Below, one piece after another: positions 25,049 through 33,556 of a stretch of DNA of 64,000 nt. This DNA is from Clostridiales bacterium (GTDB lineage Bacteria; Bacillota; Clostridia; Saccharofermentanales; Saccharofermentanaceae). The position numbers and the translations under genes were made by a program. Numbering within the stretch: position 1 is the first letter of the stretch; each line of letters starts with the position of its first letter. The notes below the pieces were generated by a model. That model was not told the DNA's origin, made no database searches, and saw only the letters and a list, made by a program, of their open reading frames with translations. The stretch lies in the NCBI GenBank assembly GCA_017510605.1, contig JAFWMQ010000014.1, forward strand, positions 1 through 64,000, written 5' to 3'.

Positions 25049-26416
25049 TTACTGTCCGTCCTTACCGAACATAAACCAGGGCTTAGCAGATTTCTGAGCT
25101 CTCTCATCAGCCTGAGGCGCTACATTAGCCTGAGGTCTGCCTCCCATCTGAACCGGCTGGGGCTGCTGGACGGGAGCCTGTGTAGGCTGAACGGGAACCT
25201 GCTGTACCGGAACCTGCTGAACAGGAACCTGCTGTACAGGTGCGGGTGCAGGTGCGGGCTGAGCTACAGAATCATCACCGAATCTGAAACCGGGCTGAGC
25301 TCTCTGTACAGGTACAGGTGCAGGCTCTGCCTGTTGAGGTGTATAGTCTGTTCTCGGCTGAGGAGCTGCAGGCTGTCTGGAAGAGATCAGAGTAGGATTC
25401 TCTCTGGAGAGAACTGAAGTGCTTGCTCTGTGTCCTGCAGAAGCATTGATCGTATTATCAAAACCTGAAGCGATTACTGTGATCATGAGTTCATCCTCAA
25501 GCGAATCGTCAACGACCGCACCAACGATGATCTCTGCCTCAGGAGCTGCAGCCTGACGAACGATAGATGAAGCTGCATCGATCTCGGAAAGACGCATTCC
25601 GCGTCCGCCTGTGAAGTTAAGGATAACACCTGTAGCTCCGTCGATCGTTGTATCGAGGAGAGGTGAGTTGATTGCCTGCTTGATAGCAACAGTGGATCTG
25701 TCTTCTCCGGAAGCACGGCCGATACCCATGTGGCAGATACCGGCATCCTTCATGACGCGGGTAACATCTGCAAGGTCGAGGTTGATGAGTCCGGGGATAG
25801 CAACGAGGTCAGAAATACCGGCAACACCGAACTTCAGGACCTGATCTGCCATATTGAAAGCTTCTTCGAAGCTTGTATTATCGTCTACTACATCAAGGAG
25901 CTTGTCGTTGGAAACTACGATGAGGGAGTCAACAGACTTCTGGAGTTCTCTTATTCCGCGCTCTGCGTTAGCAGCTCTCTTAGCGCCCTCAAAAGTGAAC
26001 GGGCTTGTAACTACTGCAACTGTGAGGATTCCGAGGTCTCTTGCAATCTGGGCAACTACGGGAGCTGCACCTGTTCCGGTACCGCCGCCCATGCCTGCTG
26101 TGATGAAGAGCATGTCTGTATTTGCAATTGCCTCAGCGATCTCGTCTCTGGACTCTTCAGCAGACTTCTCACCGATGCTCGGATCTGCTCCGCATCCCAA
26201 ACCTCTGGTGACCTTCTCACCGATCTGGATCTTTATCTCAGCTTTATTGCGTGCAAGAGCCTGATTGTCAGTATTGATAGCAATAAAAGTGACGCCCTGA
26301 ACACCACTCTCGACCATTCGGTTTACAGCATTGCTTCCGCCGCCGCCTACGCCGATTACCTTAATGCTTGCAACATTAGATTCGTCCATTGAATAGCTGT
26401 GTTTGCTCTCAGACAT
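25049..26416 (-). CDS. ftsZ: Cell division protein FtsZ with atypical C-terminal tail
   Basis: The 455-residue protein has the GTPase domain ([14 protein letters not shown], the tubulin signature [13 protein letters not shown], the T7-loop aspartate in LITVIASGF context) over about 330 residues. A Pro/Gln-rich linker of about 110 residues follows, with VQQVP repeats. The protein ends [11 protein letters not shown] instead of the usual D-I-P-x-F-L peptide that binds FtsA and SepF. FtsZ polymerises into the division ring. GGAGG precedes the ATG, and a promoter at 26501-26529 gives it a transcript separate from ftsQ. Confidence 0.96.
   Translation of the reverse strand: MSESKHSYSMDESNVASIKVIGVGGGGSNAVNRMVESGVQGVTFIAINTDNQALARNKAEIKIQIGEKVTRGLGCGADPSIGEKSAEESRDEIAEAIANTDMLFITAGMGGGTGTGAAPVVAQIARDLGILTVAVVTSPFTFEGAKRAANAERGIRELQKSVDSLIVVSNDKLLDVVDDNTSFEEAFNMADQVLKFGVAGISDLVAIPGLINLDLADVTRVMKDAGICHMGIGRASGEDRSTVAIKQAINSPLLDTTIDGATGVILNFTGGRGMRLSEIDAASSIVRQAAAPEAEIIVGAVVDDSLEDELMITVIASGFDNTINASAGHRASTSVLSRENPTLISSRQPAAPQPRTDYTPQQAEPAPVPVQRAQPGFRFGDDSVAQPAPAPAPVQQVPVQQVPVQQVPVQPTQAPVQQPQPVQMGGRPQANVAPQADERAQKSAKPWFMFGKDGQ
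25194..25238. repeat. 15-bp tandem repeat, three copies, inside ftsZ
   Basis: Copies at 25194, 25209 and 25224 share GGAACCTGCTG and differ in the last bases. They encode the VQQVP units of the FtsZ linker, so the linker has grown by in-frame tandem duplication. Confidence 0.8.
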
Positions 26417-26500
26417 CCTTTTGTTCCTCCGTACTCTTTTATAGTTCCATCGATAGATTGAAAAAATACTTGATTAAATAAATATTATTAACCATTCAAA

Positions 26501-26529
26501 ATTTTAACCTAAACACAGGTTTCAATCAA
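26501..26529 (-). promoter_or_regulatory. Sigma-A promoter of ftsZ
   Basis: On the minus strand TTGATT (26524-26529) and TAAAAT (26501-26506) are 17 bases apart. Transcription would start near 26494, a leader of about 78 bases. Confidence 0.6.
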
Positions 26530-26610
26530 TACAAACAACCACAAATACCCCGTAAATGTAAAAAAAGATTCATATAAATAATAGCACTAACAGGCCGGAA
26601 TGATGATTTT

Positions 26611-28011
26611 TCACTCATATTCCTTAAAAACATACTCGTCTCCGGTCATATCAAGTGCCCCGTTTACGGTTACTTTGTCGAAAGCATCTGCGTTAAACGC
26701 ATAAAGAAGCCAGGCCATGTTGTCGCCTATGGAATCAGTACCGGCCAGTTTGATCTGGATCAGGTTGCCGGAGGGGGAATAGATCGTAAGGAAAATATAA
26801 CCGCTTGGGAGGATCCTGACCTCGGAAGTATTCTCAAACATCGAATAATTGCCGCCGACACTTGCATTATCAGCTGCCAGTATTGCTCCGAGAACGATGA
26901 TCGATTTTTTGTAGTCATTCATATTTTCGATCTGAACGGGCTTGCCCAATTCCGCGCTCTTGACATTCAGACCGCAGATGACCGGTCTTACGGACCTTCC
27001 TGAGTCGAATGAAGAAAGCTCCAAAACAATTCCGTCCTTATCCAGCGCAGCATACCCGTCAGGAGTCCTTATGTAGCAGATCTTGCTTCTCTCCTTGACT
27101 TTTATCTCTACCGTTGAAGGGATCTTTATCGTTATTCTGATGTCTTCAATATACGGATTGTTCTTCTTGATTTGTTCTTCCGTCTTTCCGTAATCGAGCC
27201 TTAAGATATCGAAAATATTACCGCTTACACCGCTCATCAGGTGCGCATCGTATTCCAGGCCTACCGCTTTGAGGATCTCCTGGTCAGTTATGGCCACATT
27301 GCCTTCAATGTGGGTGTTTCTTACTCTGAACGCAGGAAGGAACATAAGAAGAACAACCATAATTACCAGGGCAAGCGCCAAAAAGATGACAAGCAGGCTC
27401 TTTCCGGAAATCGGGATTGAATCCGCTATACTGCCGATCCCGTTCTTTTCTTCCGGAACCGGTTTATGTTCAGGTCTTTTTTTCCTGGCATTCGGAGGAA
27501 CAGAATCCTTCTTCTTTATCTCCTGTTCTTTATTCTCCTCAGCCTTTTCTTCATCTCCGGCTTCTTCGTCTTCTTTAACTTCTTTTTCTTCTCCGGAATC
27601 TTTTTCAGAATCCTCTTCGGAACCTTCCTTTGATTCTTCTCCGGGCTCTTCCTCCGAATCTTCTTCGGATTCTTTATCTGACTCTTTTTCCGACTCTTTA
27701 TCAGACTCTTTATCAGATTCTTCCGGTGCTTCTTTTTTTTCTTCTTCCGCAGTTTTATCAGCTTTTTCTTCTGTCACTTCATCAGAGGACTTTCCCTCTT
27801 CTTTATCCTCAGCTGACTGCTTTTTTTCTTCTTTGTCTTCGGGTTTTTTCTCTTCGCTTTTTTCTTTTTCAGGTTTGCGCTTTTCAACCCTTTTCCCGTC
27901 CCGCTTTTTATGCTCAGGCTTATTCCCGGGAGCCTTGTTATCTTCTTTCAAGGGTCCCTTATCCGACTCGCCGTCATTACCGAATAATCTGTCAAGTTCG
28001 CTGTCATTCAT
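26611..28011 (-). CDS. ftsQ: FtsQ/DivIB division protein with long charged N-terminus
   Basis: The 466-residue protein is about 180 residues longer than a usual DivIB. The extra N-terminal part is low complexity, Lys/Glu/Ser/Asp-rich with repeated SDKE/SEKE units. One transmembrane segment (about 205-228) is followed by a POTRA domain (FRVRNTHIEGNVAITDQEIL) and the FtsQ beta domain. DivIB stabilises FtsL and FtsB-type partners at the division site. It lies between murG and ftsZ, the correct slot, but ftsA is missing. The antisense strand of the low-complexity part gives a long serine-rich open frame that is not a gene. Confidence 0.88.
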   Translation of the reverse strand: MNDSELDRLFGNDGESDKGPLKEDNKAPGNKPEHKKRDGKRVEKRKPEKEKSEEKKPEDKEEKKQSAEDKEEGKSSDEVTEEKADKTAEEEKKEAPEESDKESDKESEKESDKESEEDSEEEPGEESKEGSEEDSEKDSGEEKEVKEDEEAGDEEKAEENKEQEIKKKDSVPPNARKKRPEHKPVPEEKNGIGSIADSIPISGKSLLVIFLALALVIMVVLLMFLPAFRVRNTHIEGNVAITDQEILKAVGLEYDAHLMSGVSGNIFDILRLDYGKTEEQIKKNNPYIEDIRITIKIPSTVEIKVKERSKICYIRTPDGYAALDKDGIVLELSSFDSGRSVRPVICGLNVKSAELGKPVQIENMNDYKKSIIVLGAILAADNASVGGNYSMFENTSEVRILPSGYIFLTIYSPSGNLIQIKLAGTDSIGDNMAWLLYAFNADAFDKVTVNGALDMTGDEYVFKEYE

Positions 28012-28029
28012 AGCTACTATTCTATCAAT

Positions 28030-29142
28030 TTACGGATTATTCCCAAGTGCCGCCTTGATGGCATCTGTTATTCTTTTTCCAGTATCTTTTATAGCCAGTC
28101 CGGAACTTGCCTTCCTGATCTCTTCCTGCCTTACCGGGTCATTCAGCAGATCTAAAAGGATGCTTTCCATTTTGCCCGCTTTTACATCATCATCGCTGAC
28201 AACGATTCCGGCGCCTTTTTGTGCCAGGGAATTTGCGTTAAATGTCTGATGGTCGTGTGCAGCAAAAGGATAAGGCACCATGATCGCACAGGCTCCCGTT
28301 GCTGTTATCTCGGCACAAGTGACGGCTCCCGCACGCAGTATGGAACAGTCCGCTGCAGACATATAAAGATCAGGTCTGTCAATATAATCTTTTATCTCAA
28401 GATTAGGGATCTTCCTGACTTCATCAGTTATCTCGACAGAATTATGCTTTCCGACTGAAATAACAAAATGAACATCTTTATATTGTTCCGTTTTCGCATT
28501 TTTGAAAACGAAGTTCGTAAGTGTTGCAGATCCCAAAGACCCTCCCATTACAAAAACCAGTTTGCGGTCAGGCTCTATACCGAGTTCTTCCCTCGATTTT
28601 TCTTTGGTCCTGCCAAACATATTATTTCTTACGGGATTTCCCGTATATACGACTTTCTGCGCTTTGGAAAATATGGATTCCTGCCCCGGAAAACCAGTCA
28701 TGACAAGCGCGCTTCCTTTAGCGAACAGCTTATTTGCTCTTCCCGGAAACGCATTTGCTTCGTGGATCATTACGGGGATCTTTGTTTTTTTCGCCGCCAT
28801 GATAAGCGGCGCACTGACATATCCTCCGGTACTGATAACACAATCCGGTTTGAATTCTTCGATCAAAGAAACACATTGCTTTTTACTGCGGTTATTTGCT
28901 TTGAGCACCTTAATGATCTTAAGGGTAGGTTTATAAGGCATCGGCAGGGCTTCAACATCTTTGAATTCATATCCTGCCTTAGGAACCAGCTCTCCTTCAA
29001 GACCCGTTTTTCTTCCTGTGAAAATGATCTTGCAGTCATCACCGTTTTTGTCTGCATCTTCCCTAAGGAGATCAGCAATAGCGAGTGCCGGGTTTATGTG
29101 TCCCGAAGTGCCGCCGCCGGTGATTATGTATCGTCTCTCCAT
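28030..29142 (-). CDS. murG: UDP-GlcNAc:lipid I transferase MurG
   Basis: The protein of about 370 residues starts RRYIITGGGTSGHINPALAI, the MurG G-loop, and has VFVMGGSLGSATLT and the C-terminal AGAVTCAEITATGACAIMVP. It adds GlcNAc to lipid I to make lipid II on the cytoplasmic membrane face. The start may be the ATG at 29142 after GGGAG, or the GTG at 29151 that overlaps the ftsW stop as GTGA. It follows ftsW and precedes ftsQ. Confidence 0.94.
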   Translation of the reverse strand: MERRYIITGGGTSGHINPALAIADLLREDADKNGDDCKIIFTGRKTGLEGELVPKAGYEFKDVEALPMPYKPTLKIIKVLKANNRSKKQCVSLIEEFKPDCVISTGGYVSAPLIMAAKKTKIPVMIHEANAFPGRANKLFAKGSALVMTGFPGQESIFSKAQKVVYTGNPVRNNMFGRTKEKSREELGIEPDRKLVFVMGGSLGSATLTNFVFKNAKTEQYKDVHFVISVGKHNSVEITDEVRKIPNLEIKDYIDRPDLYMSAADCSILRAGAVTCAEITATGACAIMVPYPFAAHDHQTFNANSLAQKGAGIVVSDDDVKAGKMESILLDLLNDPVRQEEIRKASSGLAIKDTGKRITDAIKAALGNNP

Positions 29143-29147
29143 CAGGA

Positions 29148-30590
29148 TCACACTCCCGGGTTTAAGGCTCTCTTGGAAAATGCCTTCGATTTTTTCTTCT
29201 GCTTCTGCAAAGTTCCGCTTCTGGACACTGACAGAATAAGACCATATGCGATAAGAAGACTTATCTGGGCCGTTCCGCCGTAACTGATGAAAGGAAGCGT
29301 AACACCTGTAGCAGGAATTACCTGAAGCTCAACCGAGATATTCATTAAGACTTCGACAAATATCAGGGCGGTACACCCCGTCGCTATGGTTCTCGAGAAA
29401 ACGTCTTTGGCTTTCCAGCACACCGCCAGACACATAAAGAACATCACCAGATACATCATCATCAGCACGACGCCTCCGATAAATCCTGTTTCTTCTATGT
29501 AGATGGAGAAAATGTAGTCGTTCTGAGCCTCCGAAACGTAATTATATTTTGATCTGGAATTGCCGAGGCCCACGCCCCACATTCCGCCTGAACCCAATGC
29601 ATTATGGGCATTGTCAACCTGACGGGTATCGTCTCTTGTAAGGCCGCCCTCCTCTTCATTAAAATCGTCTTCATCTGCAGTAAAGATCGCAAGACGCTTG
29701 AAAACGTGCGCATAGTTCTTCATGAATCTCTCGCGTTTTTCAGCAGGGGAAGAAGCAAGGATTATCGCGCCTGCCAGGCCTCCTACAAGAGCAATTATCA
29801 ATGAACCTGCCAGCCATGATTTCAAGGGGATCTCAGAAGTAAGAGCGCACATAAAGATAACCGCAGCCACAATGATGAAGCATGATACATGAGGCTGAAG
29901 GACTATGACGATATCGACAAGAACACAGAATCCGACCGGAATGATGAAGTCTATTGCAGCGTTCTTGAGAAACTTTGCAAGATCGGATTTTGGAGCTTTT
30001 ATCTTACCTTCACTCCTGAGCTTTGAGATCGAAGCACGGTACCCTGCAAAAGCAACTATCAGGGCTACTTTGATGATCTCGGAACTTTGAAGCTGGACAG
30101 GTCCGATATTGATCCAGCGGCTCGCTCCGTGCTCACGTCCTACGCCGAATGCGATAGTCGCAAAAGCAAGTCCGAGACTGAGAACATAAGCTGCTATCGC
30201 TATCCATTTCTGTTTGAAGAAATCTATGGGGATAAAGGATACGATGAACATTACAACAATTCCTGCAACTGTAAATCTTATCTGTCTGGCAAGGAACCAT
30301 GAAGAATCCTGGAACTGGCCATAAGCATCCGGGCCTGAAACCGAATAAAGGATTACAAGGCCGAAGACCAGCATGACAAAGATCATAAGGATCATCGGGA
30401 TATTCGAAGCCTTGACGGCCTGTTCGATCGCAGCTGCATTGATGCCTTCATTCTCATGCTTTGAAGGCGGTTCGATAAGACTGTCGATATCGGTTGTAAC
30501 AGTGCTCTTATAAACTGGAGAATGATTATTCTCATTCACCTTCGGGACCGGCATATCCGGTATTATCGAATGTCTGTTCTTCTCTTTCAT
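29148..30590 (-). CDS. ftsW: FtsW, septal peptidoglycan glycosyltransferase
   Basis: The 480-residue SEDS protein has about 10 transmembrane segments after an unusual hydrophilic N-terminus of about 60 residues. WINIGPVQLQSSEIIKVALI is the SEDS signature region, and GLGNSRSKYNYVSEAQNDYI with PATGVTLPFISYGGT is typical of FtsW. It polymerises lipid II at the septum with the PBP encoded upstream. It starts three bases after the murF stop with no clear ribosome binding site, so translation is probably coupled. Confidence 0.94.
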   Translation of the reverse strand: MKEKNRHSIIPDMPVPKVNENNHSPVYKSTVTTDIDSLIEPPSKHENEGINAAAIEQAVKASNIPMILMIFVMLVFGLVILYSVSGPDAYGQFQDSSWFLARQIRFTVAGIVVMFIVSFIPIDFFKQKWIAIAAYVLSLGLAFATIAFGVGREHGASRWINIGPVQLQSSEIIKVALIVAFAGYRASISKLRSEGKIKAPKSDLAKFLKNAAIDFIIPVGFCVLVDIVIVLQPHVSCFIIVAAVIFMCALTSEIPLKSWLAGSLIIALVGGLAGAIILASSPAEKRERFMKNYAHVFKRLAIFTADEDDFNEEEGGLTRDDTRQVDNAHNALGSGGMWGVGLGNSRSKYNYVSEAQNDYIFSIYIEETGFIGGVVLMMMYLVMFFMCLAVCWKAKDVFSRTIATGCTALIFVEVLMNISVELQVIPATGVTLPFISYGGTAQISLLIAYGLILSVSRSGTLQKQKKKSKAFSKRALNPGV

Positions 30591-30593
30591 ACG

Positions 30594-32045
30594 TCAGGCA
30601 TTACCCTTCTCAATAAAGCACTTTGCAACCTTCTCGAATCCGAAACTGTGTGATGCCTTGAAAAGCAATGCATCTCCGTCTCTTACATATTCTTCAAGAC
30701 GTCTTCTGACATCTTCCGTATCTTTACATTTTACTATTTCGAGCTTCATATTAACCATGTGAGCGCCCTTTATGAAATCATCGGCATTCTCTCCGGTTAT
30801 GAACACTCTGTCGAAATCATGAGAAGCGCATGATTTACCGGTAAGTTCATGAAGACCGGGGGCAAATTTGCCAAGCTCGAGCATGCCGCCCAAAGCAAGC
30901 ACTTTACGGTGTCCCTTGGCCTTCTTGGCAAAATTCAGGAAAGCATTCTCCATAGATTCGGGAGATGCATTATAAGCATCGTTCATAACGAGATATTTAG
31001 CCGTCTCTGTTATTGCCCCTCTGCCATCCATGGCGCTTCTGTTTTTTATAACTTCAGCGATCTTCTGCTGGTTCTCATGTGTCTTTGTTAAACCCGTCAT
31101 GTAAGCACAGAATATCGCAAACAGCGCATTTCTTATTGCGGGTTCACCATACATTCCCACACTCAAAGGAACTGAGAATTCGGAATCTTCTCCCATTCTC
31201 TTAAGTTTTGCTCCGAAAGACATTCCCGTATCGGTTTCTTTAACATCAGTTGCAGAAAGTATCAGCGGACACGGAAGATCATCATCTGAACTCACCTGTA
31301 TTCCGGCGATGAAATTATTGATCGTAAGTTCTTTGACGCAGCGATCGAAAAGCTTTCTGTCATCGCTGTTTACCGCTACGATCCCGCCGTCAGTAAGCCC
31401 TTCGCATATCTCCATTTTGGCCTTCATGATGTTATCTTTATTCTCAAGGATCTCTATATGGGAGTATCCGATATTTGTGATAATGGCGATGTCAGGTCTT
31501 GCAATATTCGTAAGATAAGATATCTGTCCTAAACCCCTCATTCCCATCTCAACGACTATTACTTCAGAGTCTTCAGGCGCAGACAGTATCGTCTTGCTCA
31601 TGCCGATCTCGTTGTTGTTATTTGCAGATGTCGAATGAACCTTTAACCCGGTCTTTAAGACCTCCGTGATCATGATCCTTGTCGAGGTCTTTCCGACAGA
31701 ACCAGTCACAGCGATAACCTTGCATCCGAGCTTAAATCTGTAATGATTTGCAAGGAGTCCCAATGCATGAACAGTATCTTCAACTATTATCGCAACAGCG
31801 CCGTCAGGCACTGAATTCTCATCATCTGTGAGCAATGCGCAGGCACCGAGTTCAATTGCTTTTCCGAGGAAATCATTGCCGTTAAAATTCTCACCTTTAA
31901 GAGCGATAAAAAGATCTCTCTCCTTTATCGTTCTCGTATCTGTCGATATGCCGTTAACCTCTATCGAAGTCGTGAAAACTATGGTATCGGTTTTTGATAC
32001 CAGTTTCCCTCCAACGGCTTTCTTGACTTCTTCCAGTGTAAACAT
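30594..32045 (-). CDS. murF: UDP-MurNAc-tripeptide:D-Ala-D-Ala ligase
   Basis: The protein of about 483 residues has the Mur ligase ATP motif VTGSVGKTSTRIM, NNNNEIGMSKTIL and MNDAYNASPESM. It adds D-Ala-D-Ala to the UDP-muramyl tripeptide. The ATG at 32045 overlaps the murE TGA by one base (TGATG); a TTG just upstream is the alternative. In most clusters mraY and murD follow murF; here ftsW follows directly. Confidence 0.95.
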   Translation of the reverse strand: MFTLEEVKKAVGGKLVSKTDTIVFTTSIEVNGISTDTRTIKERDLFIALKGENFNGNDFLGKAIELGACALLTDDENSVPDGAVAIIVEDTVHALGLLANHYRFKLGCKVIAVTGSVGKTSTRIMITEVLKTGLKVHSTSANNNNEIGMSKTILSAPEDSEVIVVEMGMRGLGQISYLTNIARPDIAIITNIGYSHIEILENKDNIMKAKMEICEGLTDGGIVAVNSDDRKLFDRCVKELTINNFIAGIQVSSDDDLPCPLILSATDVKETDTGMSFGAKLKRMGEDSEFSVPLSVGMYGEPAIRNALFAIFCAYMTGLTKTHENQQKIAEVIKNRSAMDGRGAITETAKYLVMNDAYNASPESMENAFLNFAKKAKGHRKVLALGGMLELGKFAPGLHELTGKSCASHDFDRVFITGENADDFIKGAHMVNMKLEIVKCKDTEDVRRRLEEYVRDGDALLFKASHSFGFEKVAKCFIEKGNA

Positions 32046-33556
32046 CAATTATTTCCTTCTCGTTCTTTTACTGCGGTCTCTGCCTGCTCACGGTCATCGA
32101 AATGTATCGTGCGGTCAGAAAAGATCTGATAATCCTCATGGCCTTTTCCCGCGATCAGCACAGTGTCACCTTCCTGCGCCATGGAAACAGCAAGTTTTAT
32201 TGCTTTGCTTCTGTCAGATTCTATCTCATATTTCCCGTTGGTTTTAGAGATTCCTGTAATAATATCACCAATGATCGCATCCGGCTCTTCATTTCTCGGA
32301 TTATCTGAGGTAATTATCGTGTGATCTGACAGATTTCCCGAAACTTCACCCATCTCAAACCGTCTGGTTTTCGAACGGTTTCCGCCGCATCCGAACACAG
32401 TGATTATCCTGCCTTCCGTATACTCCTTAAGTGTATTCAGAACGCTCTCAAGGGCTGCGGCATTGTGAGCATAATCGACAAGGATATTGACGCCGAAATT
32501 ATTTTCGACAGGCTGCATCCTTCCGGGGACATTGATGCCTGCCATAGCATTCAGGACATCATCTATGCTGATGCCTTCTTTGTAAGCGGTACACATGGCA
32601 CACAACGCATTATAAACGTTAAATTTACCGGGAAGTGCAACAAAGACATCGCCTTTATAGTATTCTGAATCAAGTTCGAAAACAGTACCTGTCACATGGC
32701 CTCTTCTCTCAGGTCTCAGATTTCTTGCAACAAAATCAGCTTTGCAGTCAATCGAATATGTAAGTAATCCGGTCTTACCCCTGCAATAATCAATGACCCT
32801 GCCGGCAGCACTGCAGTCGAGATTCAGGATCCCGGTATCGCAGCAGTCAAATATCTTCAGTTTGCAGTTTAAGTAATCCTCCATATCAGGATGTTCGTTA
32901 GGCGCAATGTGGTCTTCATAAAGATTTGTAAAAGCCGCGGTTTTATATCTTATGCCTCTTACCCTGTCAAGTTTAAGAGCCTGTGAAGAGACTTCCATAA
33001 CAAGGTCTTCAGAACCATACTTAACGAGTTTATCCATCATCTCAAAGAGTTCTTTTGATTCAGGAGTAGTGTGTGAAGAATGGATAGTCTCTCCTGCGAT
33101 CATGTTGCATACTGTTCCGATAAGTCCGGTATTTTTTCCGCTTTGTTCAAAGATTTCTCTTAACATAAACGCAGTGGTTGTTTTCCCCTTAGTACCGGTA
33201 ATTCCGAACACGTCAATCTTCTTCTCAGGATGATCATAAAAATTAGCACTGAGATCAGATAAAAGCTTATGCGTATCTTCGATCTCAAAGATGCAGACGT
33301 TGTATTTATCAGTCAGGCTTCTGAGTTCCTCTTCAGGAAAACCCTCTCTTCTGCTGTCGACAGCCAATGCAGAAGCACCGCTCTCAGCAGCCTTTCCTGC
33401 ATACGAATGTCCGTCAACCGTAAATCCCCTTACGCATACGAAAAGCGATCCTCCGGAAACTTTTCTTGAATCAAACTCTACAGATGTGATCTCCTTATTC
33501 AGATCACCGGAAATAAGTTTGAATTCTATATTATCCAAAACCTTACTGAGCAGCAT
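32045..33556 (-). CDS. murE: UDP-MurNAc-dipeptide:meso-diaminopimelate ligase
   Basis: The 503-residue protein has VFGITGTKGKTTTAFML for ATP and TSDNPRNEEP, the DNPR motif that marks meso-diaminopimelate specificity, so the wall peptide is probably DAP-type. HTTPES and MEVSSQALKLDRV are further Mur motifs. The ATG follows the PBP stop directly (TAAATG). It belongs to the wall-synthesis block with murF, ftsW and murG. Confidence 0.95.
   Translation of the reverse strand: MLLSKVLDNIEFKLISGDLNKEITSVEFDSRKVSGGSLFVCVRGFTVDGHSYAGKAAESGASALAVDSRREGFPEEELRSLTDKYNVCIFEIEDTHKLLSDLSANFYDHPEKKIDVFGITGTKGKTTTAFMLREIFEQSGKNTGLIGTVCNMIAGETIHSSHTTPESKELFEMMDKLVKYGSEDLVMEVSSQALKLDRVRGIRYKTAAFTNLYEDHIAPNEHPDMEDYLNCKLKIFDCCDTGILNLDCSAAGRVIDYCRGKTGLLTYSIDCKADFVARNLRPERRGHVTGTVFELDSEYYKGDVFVALPGKFNVYNALCAMCTAYKEGISIDDVLNAMAGINVPGRMQPVENNFGVNILVDYAHNAAALESVLNTLKEYTEGRIITVFGCGGNRSKTRRFEMGEVSGNLSDHTIITSDNPRNEEPDAIIGDIITGISKTNGKYEIESDRSKAIKLAVSMAQEGDTVLIAGKGHEDYQIFSDRTIHFDDREQAETAVKEREGNN

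Noticed and set aside
27269..28249. Plus-strand open frame of 326 serine-rich residues
   Set aside because: It is the exact antisense of the charged repeat region of ftsQ; composition mirrors that repeat, and no ribosome binding site or domain is seen.
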